A DNA stretch of 64,000 bases from Liolophura sinensis (Eukaryota; Mollusca; Polyplacophora; Chitonida; Chitonidae): positions 38,846,510 to 38,910,509 of the forward strand of contig NC_088295.1 in the NCBI RefSeq assembly GCF_032854445.1, given 5' to 3'. Positions 21,129 to 34,255 of this stretch are shown in pieces (positions within the stretch are counted from its first letter, which is position 1; every line of letters starts with the position of its first letter). Under the pieces are notes generated by a model. It was not told where the DNA came from and ran no database searches. It saw nothing but the letters and a program-made list of their open reading frames with translations. A program made the position numbers and the translations under genes.

Positions 21129-23517
21129 TTCGAGAGTTTAAGGCCAGTTTAAGGGCAGTAAATTGCATATTCATGAAAGTAGGTCAGCACTGCATGCAAA
21201 TTCCCTTATAGAAGGACACGGCTTTCGCAGCCAGAGATCACCCAGTGAGAAAGTAGTCTGGCATGTTCGAATGTTAAGTGGATGGTGATACGGAAATATC
21301 ACCATTCTGTATCACGCAGGTATATAATATATACATGTACGGTGCTGCTAGCTAGCAACACATTTTAGTTTGGAAACTACAGTATACAGTTATTCCTCAC
21401 GCCCTCTCACTCACCAAATCATGACTTCTTTCATGTATACATCCAGAACGCACCACAAAAAAAAAAAGGAATTTTTCCTTTCCTTCTTTGTGATTTGTTA
21501 ACACACAACACATTTTCCAGAGCCAAAAAAAGAAAAAAGAAAAAAAATAATACATTTGTATGTATATCCTGAACACAATTTCCAAACCTCAGGACATAGG
21601 GTAAATGGCTATAGTTTAGGTCCCAGACGCACTCTTACAACCAAACTGTAATACAAAGGTGTGCACTCAGTCACACAAATCACAGTTATCGAGAGGTCAT
21701 CTGTGTGCTTAACTGATGAGACCAGAAAGAAATTCCCACACTGCTGCACATACAGTTGTGAAAATTATTCTTGTGTAAGTATTCTTATTTATTTGGTTGT
21801 TGTTTAATAACCAAGGATTTTCACTTATTACAACAGCTATATCTCTTATGTATGCCTTCGCATGTAACACGTAGAACTGCTCTGTAGGAATTCCAAAATA
21901 CACTGTAATTTTCTAAATTATTTCTGTTTTTAATGGGTTGCACATTCTAGCATACACCATGTATATTATTAACATATTATTCACAAGATACTTTTCCTGT
22001 CAATCTGATCATTCAGTTGTATAAACTACAATCAATCATAAATCAGCAAAAGAAAAGAAATGCACTGTATCTCCTTACAAAATGAATACCACTAAACCTC
22101 CAGCAGGTGCAAATAATTAGAAGATTTAGGTGAGCTGAAGGTGTGGGCACTTGTAGCAGTTACCACACCCCTATCTCCCCTATCCTACATCAACAGCCAG
22201 TTTCCACGCCAGCTACCACACACAACTGGAATTTGGCCAATACAGATTCAGCACAATGCAACCACTTGTCAGGAAGAGCGTAAACGATCTAATAAATCGT
22301 CTTCCCTGAAACCTCAAAGATATCACAGGCAGAAGGCTGAATGATTGAATCCCATTCATAATTACATCGCAAGCATTCCTGGGCAAAAACTGTTTGAAGT
22401 CATGTTTCAAGTTTAACCAAATGAAAATTTCTGAATGAATTTCAAGTAATGATATACACCTGTATCAGGAAAGTGGTAATTGTTATCAACTTTTGTGAAC
22501 ATTTAATTCCGATATCGCTGGATGTGGGCACATGCAATCCTGCCCTCAGCTGCTCTTGCCAGCAAGCTTGACACCACACAACATGGCCACTGCCAGCTTG
22601 TGAACACTGGGGAAACTTGGAAGAAATTCAGGTAGGTTATAATTACAAGGCATCTTCCATCTGCCTGGAATACCAAGGCCTACAAGCAGAGGAACTCAAT
22701 CTTTACACACTCTCAAGAGCTTTATTGGCTTAAAGTTAATCAAGTATTCCATCAGTGTTTTACAGCATGCAGAAGAATACTTCTTGCTTATACCAGGTCA
22801 GCAGGCAGGGAAATGATTGGTGGAAATAAAACACACCCTCGGAGACATATTCTCAACATGTATGGTAATATGATTTAGAAAATTCGACTAGCATCTAAAA
22901 TAGTCATTCCAAAATTAAACAACTTTTTCATTCTATTACCTATAGAAGTCAAACAGCGCCAAGACAGAGTTTAAACGCGAGACACATGATTTCAACTTAC
23001 ATAGAATTTCAATCACAGGTTATTTCACCTTCAACTACATAAAAATATCAACCTTAAACCTCAAACATCAGGAATCTCAACCCTGAGGACATGGAAACTT
23101 AGCTTCACAACTACAGAAACATTTTCTGCTGCAGATACAGCTATTTTAGGATGAATTCTCAGTGAAAATATATGAAGTCTTTTCTGACAACGATAAACAA
23201 ACATAAGCAACAACAATTCATCTTACTCTATGAAGACCACTAATGGTTGCATTTTTAGAGAAAGTTAAACAGAAACACAGGAATTAATATCAATTCCTGA
23301 TATACCATCAGTATATGCTCTGATCAGTAAAGAGGCACTGGAAATTTCTCTGAAATATACTTAACGTATATGAATCTGTGATAAATGAGGAGAACCATGT
23401 TCAAATATTCTAAACTTGACTCACCATATTCATCCGTGTGTGTGGAAGTCATTTATCCTGCTGTATGTTCTTAACGGTCACAATGAGCTGACTTAGGAGA
23501 GATCAAGATTGGCTTAC

Positions 23518-23610
23518 CTGCCAGTGTAGAATAATACTCCAGACCAGTCCAAGGGTTAACTTTGGATTCCCATCCACAATATCATTACTGCTTATGTTCA
23601 CAAGTTTTAT
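23518..23610 (-). CDS. DMD: Dystrophin exon 5 (end of CH1)
   Basis: A 93-nt exon, acceptor TTTCAG| and donor CAG|GTAAGCC, phase 0 to 0, equal in length to human exon 5. It encodes [20 protein letters not shown] followed by [11 protein letters not shown]. This is the diagnostic CH1 C-terminal motif (NI-S-DIVDGN-KLTLGL-W-IILHWQ), nearly identical to vertebrate dystrophin and utrophin. Confidence 0.97.
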
Positions 23611-25012
23611 CTGAAATGAAAAAGAGGTAATTTTTCATCTACTATATTTCATGCTTTCCTACAATGCTTTTCACTTTTCAACTTTTCCACATTTAATACA
23701 GTGGTCAAGTAAACAACAAAAACTTGAGAAAATATCATTATTTCCTAAATAACCATCATGATAAAATGTAGTCTCTGCCTTTCTTTTATTATTGTGAAAG
23801 TAAAAAACAGATACCAAAAGGAGTTCCTGAAAGCAGAAGTTGTAAAATAAGCACATAGCTTCCTTGCCAAATTTTAGCAGGAAGACCACTGGAGATCAGA
23901 AAATCATGCTAACAGCCTAAGACTGACGGATGAATTCACAGTGACATAACACTGATGGTGATGCTCACACATGTAGCAAAAGTGAGTCCCCTAGTACATA
24001 CCACCACTGTTGACTGGGTTACAAATGACGCTAATAATACATTAATATGTTGTTACAATCACTGCAATGTTACAATGTTCAGATGAGAATACTAAAGAAA
24101 TTAACTGCCCACCTTAAAACAGTGTAGACGAGGTCAACACAAGGAAATACTTTTTTCTGCAAACACTGATGATTTTCAGGCTTTTTCTTGAAAAAAAAAC
24201 TTGAGAATATTATGTGTTGGATATTTTCACAATACTGCTTATCCCAAATTCTGATCATCATTGACTGAAATCACATTACAAGAGCCGTACCAGAAGCAAA
24301 CAATCTGGTAACGGATTTATGACATCATCAATCTGGTGCTGTTCACCATATGAACTAGTTCACCTGTCATCAATGCTCATTGATAAGCAGCCCTTCAAAT
24401 GCACTACATGTATCGAACATCATGACTGCATACCACACACAATATGTTCAGTTTCACAGCAGGCAACGCTAATTGGGAGACCAAAGACTGACAGTATGGG
24501 CATCACAGTTTATATGTGCACATACCTTGTTTACAAACAGACGACATGACCATAGATTCTAACAACATCAGTACCTGCGCAGAACTCTGGAATTTGCGCA
24601 TACCCCTGCATGCCCTCAAATTCTAACCCTGTCATTCAAAAAATGCTACAGTAGACTCTCAATTCTGATGTCTCTCAGATACAACCCTTGAATGCTAGCT
24701 GGAATTAAGTATTGGAGTGGATTTCTACCTTGGTATACCACACTGTCAGGTTCCCCCCTGAACACAACTCCTGACATTTACAACTTTATTCCTCTCAATG
24801 GCTATCTTATCAAGCCTGGCCATACAGGAACATGATAGGCTAACTATCGTGTTTACTACAGGTTTGGGTACAGGGCTAGGCCAAACTGTCATTGCATATC
24901 ACAACAACATTGTACACAGATATACACAATATCCCACAACACAGGCACAGTATCAGTTCTGTATGTCTAGTCTGTGGATATACAATACTGGTTTTTACAT
25001 CGTGTAGTTGGA

Positions 25013-25024
25013 GGGGGGGGGGGG
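25013..25024. repeat. Poly-G homopolymer run
   Basis: Twelve G on the plus strand within intron. Confidence 0.85.
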
Positions 25025-25119
25025 ATCACCATAACAGATGTCCAGGCCATGAACACTGTATACTCCACATTACTGTTCACATAGGTACACATGCATATAC
25101 TGTGTTTCCCCTTGAAAAC

Positions 25120-25320
25120 ATAAAAATGTGTGTCAAGAAGCACATACAAGCCTGAAAATGACACTTCTGATGCCAACACTTCAGTTCTTCTCATATGAAA
25201 ATTAATCAAACTTGACAAGAAAATATAAAATGCTTTATAAGGTGGATGAATCAATCAGAATCAAGCAAAATGTGTCCCTTGAAAAATGCTAAGCTTTGAC
25301 TGAAATGCAGTACATGTGCT
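25120..25320 (+). repeat. Interspersed repeat family C, copy 1
   Basis: Shares ordered blocks with 44710-44890 and 57050-57240: AGAAGCACATACAAGCCTGA, GATGCCAACACTT, AAGGTGGATGAATCAATCAG and AGCAAAATGTGTC. No terminal inverted repeats or tRNA-like promoter boxes seen. Unclassified. Confidence 0.6.
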
Positions 25321-25329
25321 CACTTTTCA

Positions 25330-25905
25330 AATGAGCCCTTTAATGATATGATCATCAATGTATTCAAAACAAACTTATAAAATTGCAAAGAAAAAGTCAA
25401 AGCAGAAACAAACAAAAACTATCTCGACTTGGTACAAAAGTGGAAGTATTAAAGGTAAGAACCCCTTTATGATACAATCATCACTTGGCATATCTTAAAA
25501 ACAAACTCGTACATGAAGCTAAAATTGGGCTTTCGAGAAAGAGCTAAAGTAGAAACAATTAATCAAAACTCTAGAAACTGCGTACAACAGAGAAAGTAAG
25601 AACCCCTTTATGACACAATCATCACTGGGCATATCTTCAAAAAAAAAAACTTATAAATGGAGCTAAAATTGGATTGGCCAGAAAGAACTGAAGTATAAAC
25701 AATCAAAGCCCTAGGAATTTGGTAGGACAGAGAAACTGTTAAAGTTATGAACCCCTTTATGATAAAGATCACCAGTGCACATATCTTCAATACAAACTTA
25801 CACATGTACGTGTAGTTAAAATTAAAATTACATTCAAGAAAAAAATGAAAGCGAAACTATCAAAATTCATGCAATCTGGTGCAATAGAAAGGGTGTCAAA
25901 GAAAC
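25330..25905. repeat. Diverged tandem array, four copies of about 125-150 bp
   Basis: Copies start near 25335, 25460, 25599 and 25750. Each has CCCCTTTATGATACAATCAT or a variant, then CATATCTTCAAAACAAACTT, AGCTAAAATTGG, GAAAGAGCTAAAGTAGAAAC and AATCAAAACTCTAG-type blocks. Unequal spacing and many substitutions show it is old. Confidence 0.75.
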
Positions 25906-28347
25906 ACACCAGTTTATCAGAAAAAGATGGCAAAGAGTTTGCACAAACAGAAACAAGAAAGGACTTAATATTCAATGTTCTTTTCATCCGTAAGAACATA
26001 AATTTTTTAATGTCCAAAATCTAAATGCCAAATGTACATTAAAACAATTTTAAAGGGCAATAAAGAGGGCAGACATTAGGAATATAACTACAGTTAATCT
26101 GCCAGCATATGTTGTGTTCCTCAGGGTAACCCCTATGGTCAGGTTTTTTAATTGACGTCTTCCTAACAGTCTAGTTGTCAGTCTCTTGACTACCATTTTA
26201 AGTTAGTGGATATGCCAAAGCATTTGATAAAGCCCTATCCTACACAAACATGGTCTTCAACAAAAGACCAAACAGTGGACAGATGAAATTGCAATAGCAA
26301 ATGCATTTCACTGCAAAACTACCCAGAAAAAAACATGAAATATTAAACAGAGTAGTTTCTGCTTTTATCTAGGATGGGAGTCATGTCTGTGTACATATGG
26401 ACGCAGGACGCTTTACTGACATAATATGGTGCAACACTACACACAAAATGTGTGGATCTAGCAAGAGTGGCAGTATTTGTCTGATGAAATACATTCATAA
26501 TGAGAGTAACTCTACCGGAAAATTCAACAACAAATCTGTCAGAGCAGATGACAGCTGCTTTTTCACAAAACATACAGCATAAATGCAAATCTGTTTTTCT
26601 TTCACATGCAGTGTTGACAGATTTTTTACATTATTTAGATACTAAAATTTATATCAGCTGACTCAAATGAGAGACAAGAAGCAGGGAAATGGTGGGAGAA
26701 GTTATCACACTGTATAACCATAAACCATATAAAGGGTATGTGCCTCGAAGACTTTCCCAGCTAATAGGCAAGAAACTGGAAATTTAAGTACAATTTATCA
26801 TTTTTCTGATGCAGCATTGGAACGTTAACATAAGGTCAGCTTTATGGAACATACCGAGGGCTGAAAAATGTATTGATACACATGTAACATTGCTCTAACA
26901 AATCATACCTGCTATACAATGGAAAAATTACAGATAACATCAGAGGTCTAATATCCTGTAAATTCACATCACAGAAAAGCCATACCAGAGAATTCTGTGA
27001 ATATAAACAATCTGAACAATTCCGGGTCGGATCATACCAAAGACTTTAGAAATGGTACTTTCTGCTGCCTCACATGGCACTAAGCACTGAAAGGTTAGAG
27101 TAAGGAAACATGGCCAGTTGGGTGTCAGTATAATGTGACTGGGTGGGGTGGCATGTCTGGTGTCTTCCGCACGATACTTCAGTGGCGGCAACACTTTGGC
27201 AGCATGAACTCGCCCAGCCACAAGAAAACACAATATATGTTCACACACCTAATGATTCCTCATCGTCATAGGACTTAAAATTTGTTAAATACATTAAACC
27301 CCAAGCATACATATATACAATCTAAACAAATTTATGAAAGTGATTCCCACATAATTTTTAATCATCTAACAGACAATGATATGTTTTATTTCTAAGAGCC
27401 AAGACATCAGGTTAGATAGCATAAGACTGTTCAACAATACTGCCATGCCCCAAAGGATGAACAAATTACAGCCTTTGACCTTAATCTCAAAGTTCCCCAT
27501 TGTCAAATTACAGCTGTCATGTAAGCAAATTAAGGCACATCAGCATCAATAAAGTATAACTTGCATCAAATTCCCAATAAAATGTCCTAAAGTTGTATCA
27601 CAATACATGGTATGTCGCATGTCAACAGTAATAAACAACATTCAAATAATTACTAAACATCCTATTTTCTTTTTTCACCTCTTCCCACACAGATGACATT
27701 TTGGAATTTGCAACATGATAAACAACTTTAGTATACTTTACTTTACTGACCTGACAACCCCTGAAGTGACCATCAACACTTATGTATTTGTATAAATAGC
27801 ACCAGGTCATAAATCATGTCTGTATATATGATACATACATTTGAGAACATATAAACAGATGCTAGGCAGCTGAGATAATTATGGAATGTGACCAACTGAG
27901 GTCAAAGTTCAGTGCTGACAGACAGGGTGCTGCTCATCATCAATTACAGGATACTTTGAGGAAGTTATTAATCATGAGAATGTGGCTAAACATTTGAGCC
28001 ACAGGAAACATTAAGGTAATTAATCTGTTCCATGCAGCCCGCCCTAATCTGGTTTATCACAGCATCTTTTTCTGGACACAAATGTTTACTGTAACGCTAG
28101 CAAAATGGTAAGGCTTGTGCTTCCTGCTGCCTGCATGTGTTGCAGTAAGTGCACATTTACAGCCGGCGCAATGCTGTCTGATATAGAGTAACTATATGTC
28201 AGAGGAAATACACACATGCATATGTAACACGCTAACACTTCAACAATACAGAGTATTACATGACTGATCTGTGAATAAATTCACCATGTTGTTACATAAT
28301 GATATGGCAGAAATACTGCTGGGATGAGTTCTTCCTTCACTTAAGCC

Positions 28348-28743
28348 AGGGACACACTAGAGAGATTTTTTCGCTCATACAAGCATATTTTGTGAATTTC
28401 TAATAAAATCCGCCTAGCGTGTCCACAGCAACATACTTCACAGGCGATCTTGTCCACCCTGAAATTCGCTTGCATCAAACATGTCAGACACTAGCAAAGA
28501 AATATGCTGGCAAATTTCAGCGATGGAGACGATCAAGCTGACCAATCAAACAACAAAGAATTGTGTTGGGCTGTGACATTTTGTGTCACATGGTTTACTG
28601 GGTCACATGATATAACCTAATGACAAGGATCAACAGAAAAATCCACCTAGTGTGTCTGCAACTATGCTGTGAATATCAGCAGCGTATTTTGTGGGCGATT
28701 GGTCTATACCTACAAGCGAAAAAATCTGCCTAGTGTGTCCCCC
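28348..28743. repeat. MITE-like foldback element
   Basis: The ends form an imperfect terminal inverted repeat of about 27 bp: left GGGACACACTAGAGAGATTT then TTTCGCT; the reverse complement of the right end is GGGACACACTAGGCAGATTT then TTTCGCT. Two mismatches. Internal motifs CCGCCTAGCGTGTCC (about 28410) and CCACCTAGTGTGTC (about 28645) echo the ends. No coding capacity, about 396 bp. No convincing target-site duplication was seen, so the superfamily is unassigned. Confidence 0.75.
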
Positions 28744-31219
28744 ATCTTTATATAAACAGCACTGGCCCTAGATATATTCAAATCTTGCCACACAAATAGT
28801 GTACTACTTATTAAACAAAATATAAACTTCAACTTTCAATGATAGCTTACCACAATTAAAAGTTAAAATTTTGTTACCCTCACAGGTGACATATGAGCAA
28901 ACTACATGTAGCTTTCATTCAAATGCACATAGACTGTACATGTATAATACTAGAAGTGAACCAGTTTACCCACTGCTCAATACTATCCGGAGGACAGAAG
29001 AAATGAGTGGAATCTAAGTTGTCAGCCATGAATGTATAGCCATCCTCCATTTGATTAATGTCAGAAGGGACCAGGAGAGACAAAAACTGGTTATCTGCCA
29101 TGGTCAAGTAACAACTAAATACCCAAACTGTTCCTATGGCAACTGTCTTTTGAGACCAGCAGCTCTGTACACTAAATGGGCATTCATGCAGAAAAAAGTA
29201 ATTAAAGGGGACATCTTGGTCAGAATTCAAGAAGTTGACTCAGTGAAGCAGAAACACTTTAACAAACTACATGTAGTATAGCTGAAGAGCCATACCAGAA
29301 CTAACAGTAGCAGTTAATGCAAAAGTGACAAGTAAGGAAGGCCGTGAGGAATTACCCTATTAAAGTTACAGTAACAATCCCGCAAATTTCATTTCATCAC
29401 GATTTGCCATCTGCGTAAGAGCCTACATTCACATGTACAGTATGAAATGTAGTCTGATGTCGTCAAAGCTTACAGGACAAAGAAGTCCAAAAACCAAAAT
29501 GCAGCATTCAATGTTTCTGTTACATTAGTCTACTGCCAAAACTGTTCAGTAGGATTCACTATATGAACCCGACATGTATACATATGCCTTTGGAGTTTCT
29601 TAATACGCTGTACACGTAACCTTGCCTAGGATCTGCAGTTACTATACACCGTGCTACAACTGCATCTTGTAGCATCGGCAAACACAGTACTTCATTTCCA
29701 TGTCTCTCTGACAGCACTGCCAGGGACAACGTGCACTAAGTCTGGCTTCACCGAAAAACTTTGCAAAGACGCAGTTGCCTTTCAAATGGAGCTTGCTACT
29801 GTTGGCAGCATCACAACCCGACTGCAATTCAACAGTTATAAATAAAGAATTACACTTTTTACTCTAAAAACAGATAGCATTAGATCTGATGAAGTAAATC
29901 TCAAATCCCAAAAGGCAAAATTGAGAGATTGATTTTAAATAAGACAGCATACAAGAATATTACGTAGCAGGCAAGATACTACACTGAAACTGGCCAGGCA
30001 CAACTTGAAGGACATAATGTGTAAGTGGTGACAGGTAAGGCCTAATGTTGAAAATGATCCTTAAACAAGAAACTAAAACATTATATAGCTTCCACGGAGA
30101 CTGCAAACCATAGACTGCACGGCTGGCCCTTTATCTATAAATCTGAATTTAGTTTAACTACCATGGTAAGATGCATCATTACTACAGGTATCAATGGTAT
30201 TAGCTGCAAAACAAATTAGCTGCAAAACAAAATAAAAGTTGCAAAACGACATTTCATGCCACTGCTTAGTGGAACAGGCCTATGATTCAAAACTGTTAAA
30301 GTGAAATGTTCTGATTTGTTTGAGAATTTACAGAAATATCACACTTGTAAAGAAGGCCTACCCAATGACTGTTATCTATTTGTGGTTTTGTACATGGCAG
30401 AGAGATCAGACATGGAAAAACAATGGGAGTTTTTGTTGTTATTCAGAAAACTATGGGTGGCTTCAACCAGTAACTTGTATTAAACTATCTTCTTTACATG
30501 CACTGGATTTAACAACTTTTTCAACATTAATCCTGTCACATCACGTTGGTTATTCATTGTAGTAGGCCAACCCTAATACTGGTAGCAGCACATTGTTGGA
30601 ACACCATGCCAAACACACCAAATGCCCAATTCCAACCCAGTTAGTACACGCAGCCAATCAGTACTCTGTGTAACCTCGCAAGCAGAGTGCCACGAAAGGA
30701 GGAACATACATTCATACACTATGAAGTGTCAAGTATTAACTACATCTGCATATTTAAAGTACCATAATTTAATATACAATCCAAGCCTTTTGTGGCTGTT
30801 TAATTTGCATGTAATATGTGTGATATGATATAGAAACAGTTTACATACTCAGGTATGTGCATAGACACAAAAAACAACACGGCATGACACCATTCTCTGG
30901 CAGTTATCATACACAAGGCAGAAGTAATACACAGCCAATGTTAGATCATTTTTTTACAAGGTAGAAAGCAGCGCCATTAGCAAAGAATATCTTAAACATA
31001 GAATCAGCACAGATGAGGAAAAAAATCTACCAGGTTTAGTATGCAACAGTTCAACAAGCTAAATCTGGCGCCATTCTTAGTGAAAACTGACTGTTAGCAG
31101 TGTTCACGTAACAGCACATAGTATGTACAGCTAACAATCGCCCTTCAGCATACTAGATGTACATGTACTCAGAACAATCCTTTCAAATCTTGATTTAATA
31201 AACTACCTCAGAAATGTAT

Positions 31220-31466
31220 TTATTTATTTAATTGCTGTTTTACACCGTACTCAAGAATATTTCACTTATACGACGGCGACCAGCATTATTGTGGGTGGAA
31301 ACCGGGCACAGCCCGGGGGAAACCCTACAACCATCCGCAGGTTGCTGACAGACCTTTCCACGTAGGATGAGCTGGACTTGAACTCACAGCAACCACATTG
31401 GTGATAGACTCCTGGGTCATTACGCTGCGCTAGTGCGCTAATCAACTGAGCCACGGAGGCCCCAAC
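31220..31466 (-). repeat. SINE family A, full-length copy with intact promoter boxes
   Basis: On the minus strand: head GGCCTCCGTGGCTCAGTTGA then TTAGCGCACTAGCGCAGCG (A-box region TGGCTCAGTTGATTAGCG), B box GAGTTCAAGTCC, body CGTGGAAAGGTCTGTCAGCA, tail GTATAAGTGAAATATTCTTG and (AAAT)n. It shows the tRNA ancestry of family A most clearly. Confidence 0.92.
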
Positions 31467-32497
31467 TATCTCAGAAAATAGTATGTTGTGATACACACAC
31501 GTATGAAGGATGTCATCAGTGTTAGCTATACACTGAAGAGAGCCCCTATCAGTACAAACCAAATCCTCATGTTGCAATGCCTTCATATACTGGTCCTTGT
31601 TATCATGGGAATTTAAATACAATGCCACCTATGTCAAGCCTGCCTTCAGTAAATAAGTGTTTATACACTTCAGTAATTCTGTGACTTGTGAATAGCAATG
31701 ATTGTATTTATAATGCATTCACATCATCACCATATCAATAGCACTTTCCAAATTACATGGAAAATATACCCAGCTACAACATAGCAGATGAACAGAAGAT
31801 GTCCATTAAGAAAAGAAAAATGTAAGCATATCAAACTGTTGTGACAGTCTCTTCAAAACTCCCTTAACATATAGATCTACACATGCAAACACAACCATAT
31901 AATTCTTCGACAGTTTCTAGCATGGCTACTTACCCAGCTATATTCACATAACAGATCTACCTAAAACCTGTAACAGTGTGAACTCCCAGGAATGTAAATA
32001 CAGCGGTAAATCTAATTAATGCCTAATCATGACATAGCTTAGATAAATGAGCAGCCTACACATATAAACATGTCTTGTATATGTACTGACAGTCTTCCAC
32101 ATAAAAAGGGCTAAAATATCTCCAATGAACCAGTTCTCTACAAAAATACAGTCAATAAATAAATCAGATATTGGAAGAACTTTAAACCAACAGCAAAATA
32201 TGAAAGCGGATGTCTGAAGTTTTCCCAGATAAAAACGGCATCTTTTTCTATAATGAGAATACAATTCGCCTGGATGTCAGGCTCTTATGAAATTTATTTG
32301 AAAATCCATCAAAAAATTCTGAAATATATCAGACCTAAATTAATGTAGTTTTGGAGCTTTCACTCAAATTTGATTGTTTTTCCAATTACTAACTTTTGAA
32401 AAAAGACTGAAGCTACCATTTAACGTGAAACTTTGCTGCCTGTTCCCTTGAAAATTAAGGATAGAAGTCTACATAGCTAATGTGCCAATATACTTAC

Positions 32498-32578
32498 GTT
32501 GTAGTTTTTGGCCAGCACTTGAAGAACTCTGTTGATGTTGTTGATGTGATGCACACGTAATTTTCCCTTCTCGCGTTT
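32498..32578 (-). CDS. DMD: Dystrophin exon 4 (CH1)
   Basis: An 81-nt exon, acceptor TTTTCAG| and donor AAC|GTAAGT, phase 0 to 0. It encodes KREKGKLRVHHINNINRVLQ followed by VLAKNYN. This is the CH1 segment equivalent to vertebrate KEKGSTRVHALNNVNKALRV. It is one codon longer than human exon 4 (78 nt, from memory), the extra residue falling at the AKNYN turn before the next exon's IKLVNI. Confidence 0.95.
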
Positions 32579-32705
32579 CTGAAAAGGAATAACAATACTG
32601 CTCTGATGAAGACTAAAAAAATCTCAAAGGTTGGTTGTAGATGCCCTGGGCAGAGCAACTAAAAGGTATTTGATGAGGATAATATGTCTGGTGCCATGCT
32701 AGTGC

Positions 32706-32763
32706 CTGCCTTGTCCGTCTGGATGGCCCTGTCCGTCTGGATGGCACGTCTGGATGGCACGGG
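32706..32763. repeat. Short tandem repeat, about 15-18 bp unit, three copies
   Basis: GTCCGTCTGGATGGCCCT, GTCCGTCTGGATGGCAC, GTCTGGATGGCACGG in a row. Confidence 0.85.
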
Positions 32764-33592
32764 AGTTTGACAGCACTGCCTATGTAGATGAGAACTAAGG
32801 CAGCCTCACATACATGTGTAGACACTGAAAAACAACCTCTCACTCAACCGGCATGCCTAGTACATGTATCAGGGAGAAAAATTAACAACCGGGGCTCTAT
32901 AGAGGAGGTGTCGCCACGCGCAAATCATTACTTACATGTACATTTATAGCAGTAATGAATACCTCAAGATGCTACCTCTCATATTTTCTCTCACCTGTGT
33001 ATATCTTTCCCTCCAATTTTAACCTTTTAAACCCCAGTAACACATAAACATGATGATTATTATGAACATAACATAATCATTGCCAACACAAACAGACTTT
33101 CATGCTTACCCATACTCAATTCTACCCTGACTGTAAACATATCAAACACCTTCAAATCTTGAAATTCCAAAACAATACTTGGGAAGGCAAACTAAATGCT
33201 GTATCCCAGAACTTATATTTTAATTCGAACATTGCTACTCATTAATAACTCTCAATTCCAAACATGTACAAGCACATGCAGTTAAAGGAAAATTCTAAAA
33301 ACAATAAAGTTTTTCCAGTGTGAGAACCTTTAAAGCCATCAACCTTTTCTAATGAATTCTGTTCGGCATGTTAAGTTGCCTTCACCTACCTTAGCAGATA
33401 TATACCTATAACCGATATTTAGCATTAAAGTACTGAAAATGGGGTCACCTGAGAAAAGTAGGTCAAAGGTGAAAGGTCACTTTAAGAGGCTCATCAGTTC
33501 TTGCGCATGTGATGTGAACCAGATGCCAAAGTGGAAACTTCATCTGCCTACAGTGTACATGCAGTAACCCACTCACAAATACATCCACAACC

Positions 33593-33629
33593 TGTGTGTG
33601 TGTGTTTTTTTTTGGTTTTTTTTTTTTTT
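33593..33629. repeat. TG dinucleotide and T-rich simple repeat
   Basis: (TG)6 followed by two T runs separated by GG. Confidence 0.9.
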
Positions 33630-34162
33630 GTTACTAGTGTAATTAACAGTCTAGCTGCAGCTGTAGCCGTATGTTGGAAAGGCTGTCCTCTACTACACAT
33701 CATAAGCCTCCATGTGGACTGTGGAGAGATGCTATCCACTGACAGACAGATACCTCCATCAACATTATACAACACCCTGCTGGACCTACCATAAACACCG
33801 CAAAAATCTGACAATTCTTAACCTCAAATTGACATCTGGAATACCACAGACATAGGCGTGCAAGATTAGGCCCCAATAAAAAGATGCCTTAATTTCATTA
33901 TGAGGTAGGTTAGATGGGTTATGGGAAAAAGCAGAGGACATCTTCATAAAATCTTCTGGAAGATACTGATACATGTAGTATATGCTTTGATTTACCCAGC
34001 ATGACTATATTCATGTATACCACAGATTTGTGTGCAGGAAGCCGCAATAATTCCAGCCAGTGTAAAATAGTTTGAAAATGATAACTGTTGACCACACACA
34101 ATAAAACCATCACAAAAATTGAAAGCCACCCTAAGCAGAGATATATGTACACTTGTACTTAC

Positions 34163-34255
34163 CAGTTTAAGTCCACTGAGAACCTCCAACAGTGACAGTA
34201 AAGACGTCCCATCTTTTAGGTCAACAAACAAATCCTGAACAGGACTTTGACGGGC
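34163..34255 (-). CDS. DMD: Dystrophin exon 3 (CH1)
   Basis: A 93-nt exon, phase 0 to 0, acceptor GACAG| and donor CTG|GTAAGT. It encodes 31 residues including VQDLFVDLKDGTSLLSLLEV, the CH1 helix B/C region (consensus DLF-DL-DG--LL-LLE-L), ending LSGLKL. Length matches human DMD exon 3. CH1 helps clamp actin together with CH2. Nothing is unusual in the sequence. Confidence 0.95.

Larger units (their letters stand above)
16773..23517. other. Long intron between exons 5 and 6
   Basis: 6745 bp. Holds a 5'-truncated SINE A (18212-18365), a decayed Crypton-like recombinase gene (about 19125-20385) and a full SINE B (20761-21128). 16773-18211, 18366-19124 and 21129-23517 contain only AT-rich sequence and short A or T runs as far as I can see. 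Confidence 0.85.
23611..32497. other. Long intron between exons 4 and 5
   Basis: 8887 bp. Contains repeat family C (25120-25320), a diverged tandem array (25330-25905), a 12-base G run (25013-25024), a foldback MITE-like element (28348-28743) and a SINE A copy (31220-31466). 23611-25012, 25906-28347 and 28744-31219 show nothing else I can identify. Confidence 0.85.
32579..34162. other. Intron between exons 3 and 4
   Basis: 1584 bp. Contains a short tandem repeat (32706-32763) and a TG/T-rich simple repeat (33593-33629). No coding sequence recognised. Confidence 0.85.

Noticed and set aside
31266-31628. 120-codon minus-strand frame
   Set aside because: Most of it lies on a SINE family A copy, so it is repeat-derived and not a gene.
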